From: Escherichia sp. E4742
GTDB lineage: Bacteria > Pseudomonadota > Gammaproteobacteria > Enterobacterales > Enterobacteriaceae
DNA: 64,000 nucleotides
Assembly (NCBI RefSeq): GCF_005843885.1
Contig: NZ_CP040443.1
Span: 3,038,001-3,102,000 of the forward strand
Direction: 5' to 3'
Of this stretch, positions 61,311-64,000 are shown in pieces. Made by a program: the position numbers and the translations under genes. A model generated the notes under the pieces. The model searched no databases. It was not told where the DNA came from and saw only the letters and a program-made list of their open reading frames with translations. Numbering within the stretch: the first letter of the stretch is position 1; each line of letters begins with the position of its first letter.

Positions 61311-63908
61311 GTGCTAGAAGAATACCGTAAGCACGTAGCTGAGCGTGCCGCTGAGGGGATTGCGCCCAAACCCCTGGATGCAAACCAAATGGCCGCGCTT
61401 GTAGAGCTGCTGAAAAACCCGCCCGCGGGCGAAGAAGAATTCCTGTTAGATCTGTTAACCAACCGTGTTCCCCCTGGCGTCGATGAAGCCGCCTATGTAA
61501 AAGCAGGCTTCCTGGCTGCTGTCGCGAAAGGCGAAGCCAAATCCCCACTGCTGACTCCAGAAAAAGCCATCGAACTGCTGGGCACCATGCAGGGTGGTTA
61601 CAACATTCATCCGCTGATCGACGCGCTGGACGATGCCAAACTGGCGCCAATTGCCGCCAAAGCACTGTCTCATACGCTGCTGATGTTCGATAACTTCTAT
61701 GACGTAGAAGAAAAAGCCAAAGCAGGCAATAAATACGCGAAGCAGGTCATGCAGTCCTGGGCGGATGCCGAATGGTTCCTGAATCGCCCGGCGCTGGCTG
61801 AAAAACTGACCGTTACCGTCTTCAAAGTAACTGGCGAAACCAACACCGATGACCTTTCTCCGGCACCGGATGCGTGGTCGCGCCCGGATATCCCATTGCA
61901 CGCGCTGGCGATGCTGAAAAACGCCCGTGAAGGTATTGAGCCAGACCAGCCCGGTGTTGTTGGTCCGATCAAACAGATCGAAGCTCTGCAACAGAAAGGT
62001 TTCCCGCTGGCTTACGTCGGTGACGTAGTGGGGACTGGTTCTTCGCGTAAATCTGCCACTAACTCCGTACTGTGGTTTATGGGCGATGATATTCCACATG
62101 TGCCGAACAAACGCGGTGGCGGTCTGTGCCTCGGCGGCAAAATCGCTCCTATCTTCTTTAACACGATGGAAGATGCCGGTGCGCTGCCAATTGAAGTGGA
62201 CGTTTCCAACCTGAATATGGGCGACGTCATTGACGTTTACCCGTACAAAGGTGAAGTGCGTAATCACGAAACCAACGAACTGCTGGCGACCTTCGAACTG
62301 AAAACCGACGTGCTGATTGATGAAGTGCGTGCGGGCGGTCGTATTCCGCTGATTATCGGTCGCGGCCTGACCACCAAAGCGCGTGAAGCACTTGGCCTGC
62401 CGCAGAGTGATGTCTTCCGTCAGGCGAAAGATGTCGCTGAAAGCGATCGCGGCTTCTCGCTGGCGCAGAAAATGGTTGGCCGTGCCTGTGGCGTGAAAGG
62501 CATCCGTCCGGGCGCTTACTGCGAACCGAAAATGACCTCTGTAGGTTCCCAGGACACCACCGGCCCAATGACCCGTGATGAACTGAAAGACCTGGCGTGC
62601 CTGGGCTTCTCGGCTGACCTGGTGATGCAGTCTTTCTGTCACACAGCTGCGTATCCGAAACCAGTTGACGTTAACACACACCACACGCTGCCGGACTTCA
62701 TTATGAACCGTGGCGGTGTGTCGCTGCGTCCGGGTGACGGCGTAATCCACTCCTGGCTGAACCGTATGCTGCTGCCGGATACCGTGGGTACTGGCGGTGA
62801 CTCTCATACCCGTTTCCCTATCGGTATCTCTTTCCCTGCGGGTTCTGGTCTGGTGGCGTTTGCTGCCGCAACTGGCGTCATGCCGCTGGATATGCCGGAA
62901 TCCGTTCTGGTGCGCTTCAAAGGCAAAATGCAGCCGGGTATCACCCTGCGCGATCTGGTACACGCCATTCCGCTGTATGCGATCAAACAAGGTCTGCTGA
63001 CCGTTGAGAAGAAAGGCAAGAAAAACATCTTCTCTGGCCGCATTCTGGAAATCGAAGGTCTGCCGGATCTGAAAGTTGAGCAGGCATTTGAGCTGACCGA
63101 TGCGTCCGCCGAGCGTTCCGCTGCCGGTTGTACCATTAAGCTGAACAAAGAGCCGATTATCGAATACCTGAACTCCAACATCGTTCTGCTGAAGTGGATG
63201 ATCGCGGAAGGTTACGGCGATCGTCGTACTCTGGAACGTCGTATTCAGGGCATGGAAAAATGGCTGGCGAATCCTGAGCTGCTGGAAGCCGATGCGGATG
63301 CGGAATACGCGGCAGTGATCGACATCGATCTGGCTGATATCAAAGAGCCAATCCTCTGTGCACCGAACGATCCGGACGACGCACGTCCGCTGTCTTCGGT
63401 ACAGGGCGAGAAAATCGACGAAGTGTTTATCGGTTCCTGCATGACCAACATCGGTCACTTCCGTGCTGCTGGTAAACTGCTGGATGCGCACAAAGGTCAG
63501 TTGCCGACCCGCCTGTGGGTGGCACCGCCAACCCGTATGGACGCCGCGCAGCTGACCGAAGAAGGCTACTACAGCGTCTTCGGTAAGAGCGGTGCGCGTA
63601 TCGAGATCCCGGGCTGTTCCCTGTGTATGGGTAACCAGGCGCGTGTGGCGGACGGTGCGACGGTGGTTTCCACTTCTACCCGTAACTTCCCGAACCGTCT
63701 GGGTACTGGTGCGAACGTCTTCCTGGCTTCTGCGGAGCTGGCCGCTGTCGCGGCACTTCTTGGCAAACTGCCAACGCCGGAAGAGTACCAGACCTACGTT
63801 GCGCAGGTGGATAAAACTGCCATTGATACTTACCGTTATCTGAACTTCAACCAGCTTTCTCAGTACACCGAAAAAGCGGATGGGGTGATTTTCCAGACTG
63901 CGGTTTAA
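61311..63908 (+). CDS. acnB: Aconitate hydratase B
   Basis: AcnB is the main TCA-cycle aconitase, and also acts as 2-methylisocitrate dehydratase. Its apo form binds mRNAs in E. coli. The 865 residues begin at a GTG (MLEEYRKHVAERAAEGIAPK) preceded by GAGGAGAA. It has the N-terminal HEAT-like domain, then a swivel domain in position 2 and the catalytic 4Fe-4S domains with ligands in VFIGSCMTNIGHF (Cys 710) and PGCSLCMGNQ (Cys 769 and 772). A longer in-frame ATG at 61158 lies in the promoter and is rejected. Confidence 0.98.
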   Translation: MLEEYRKHVAERAAEGIAPKPLDANQMAALVELLKNPPAGEEEFLLDLLTNRVPPGVDEAAYVKAGFLAAVAKGEAKSPLLTPEKAIELLGTMQGGYNIHPLIDALDDAKLAPIAAKALSHTLLMFDNFYDVEEKAKAGNKYAKQVMQSWADAEWFLNRPALAEKLTVTVFKVTGETNTDDLSPAPDAWSRPDIPLHALAMLKNAREGIEPDQPGVVGPIKQIEALQQKGFPLAYVGDVVGTGSSRKSATNSVLWFMGDDIPHVPNKRGGGLCLGGKIAPIFFNTMEDAGALPIEVDVSNLNMGDVIDVYPYKGEVRNHETNELLATFELKTDVLIDEVRAGGRIPLIIGRGLTTKAREALGLPQSDVFRQAKDVAESDRGFSLAQKMVGRACGVKGIRPGAYCEPKMTSVGSQDTTGPMTRDELKDLACLGFSADLVMQSFCHTAAYPKPVDVNTHHTLPDFIMNRGGVSLRPGDGVIHSWLNRMLLPDTVGTGGDSHTRFPIGISFPAGSGLVAFAAATGVMPLDMPESVLVRFKGKMQPGITLRDLVHAIPLYAIKQGLLTVEKKGKKNIFSGRILEIEGLPDLKVEQAFELTDASAERSAAGCTIKLNKEPIIEYLNSNIVLLKWMIAEGYGDRRTLERRIQGMEKWLANPELLEADADAEYAAVIDIDLADIKEPILCAPNDPDDARPLSSVQGEKIDEVFIGSCMTNIGHFRAAGKLLDAHKGQLPTRLWVAPPTRMDAAQLTEEGYYSVFGKSGARIEIPGCSLCMGNQARVADGATVVSTSTRNFPNRLGTGANVFLASAELAAVAALLGKLPTPEEYQTYVAQVDKTAIDTYRYLNFNQLSQYTEKADGVIFQTAV

Positions 63909-63925
63909 GGTTGTAGCCTGTTGTG

Positions 63926-63959
63926 AAAAGCCACTTCTTTTGGGAAGTGGCTTTTTTTT
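63926..63959 (+). terminator. Rho-independent terminator after acnB
   Basis: AAAAGCCACTTC pairs with GAAGTGGCTTTT (63926-63937, 63944-63955) and a run of eight T follows GGC. It starts 18 bases after the acnB stop. The last 40 bases of the window hold no recognisable gene. Confidence 0.95.
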
Positions 63960-64000
63960 GCCGGAATATCTGACGAGCAACTCAGTAACGTTAATTCTCA

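Noticed and set aside
61455..63980. An 841-codon open frame antisense to acnB
   Set aside because: It exactly shadows acnB. Strong codon bias in highly expressed genes avoids the codons whose complements are stops, leaving the opposite strand open. The translation has no recognisable domain and a composition typical of antisense frames.

Overview
The window is a contiguous piece of an Escherichia chromosome. It corresponds to the roughly 1.5 to 3 minute region of E. coli K-12, running from araB to acnB. Gene order, gene lengths and most protein sequences match what I recall of K-12, but there are many scattered amino-acid and intergenic differences (clear in IlvI, MutT, SgrT, the mraZ operator and SgrS). 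The gene setA, which lies between sgrS and leuD in K-12, is absent. This points to a divergent E. coli lineage, a cryptic Escherichia clade or a sister species rather than K-12. I found no insertion sequence, prophage, integron, tRNA, rRNA or CRISPR array. The only repeats are REP/BIME palindromes, a long palindromic element in the lpd leader, and repeats inside yacH and aceF.

Layout. 1-2135: araB (5' part only) and araC around the ara control region. 2221-6513: yabI, then the thiamine uptake operon thiBPQ behind a TPP riboswitch. 6514-8468: sgrR and the divergent dual-function RNA sgrS/sgrT. 8495-13416: leuABCD with its leader peptide and attenuator. 14011-17491: leuO and ilvIH. 17671-18675: cra. 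19195-36097: the dcw cluster (mraZ, rsmH, ftsLI, murEF, mraY, murD, ftsW, murGC, ddlB, ftsQAZ), almost without gaps and with many stop/start overlaps. 36198-41084: lpxC, secM-secA, mutT. 41174-44012: yacG-zapD-coaE facing guaC. 44047-47074: hofC-hofB-ppdD type IV pilus genes. 47277-51076: nadC, ampDE, aroP. 51617-58861: pdhR-aceEF-lpd. 59104-63908: yacH and acnB, divergently arranged.

The genes fall into a few connected themes. One is carbon-flux control: AraC, SgrR/SgrS, Cra and PdhR govern arabinose use, glucose-phosphate stress, the glycolysis/gluconeogenesis switch and pyruvate oxidation, with AcnB downstream in the TCA cycle. A second is branched-chain amino acids: leuABCD, ilvIH and the regulator leuO. 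A third is envelope growth and division: the dcw cluster makes lipid II and the divisome, lpxC commits to lipid A, ampD recycles muropeptides, and zapD and secA support division and export.

I see no previously undescribed multi-gene system. The points most worth a second look are the direct sgrS-leuD junction with an interrupted SgrS poly-U tail, the palindromic lpd leader that can pair in two exclusive ways, the tandemly duplicated leuO start region, and the non-consensus third box of the MraZ operator. Comparisons with K-12 are from memory and should be checked by alignment.
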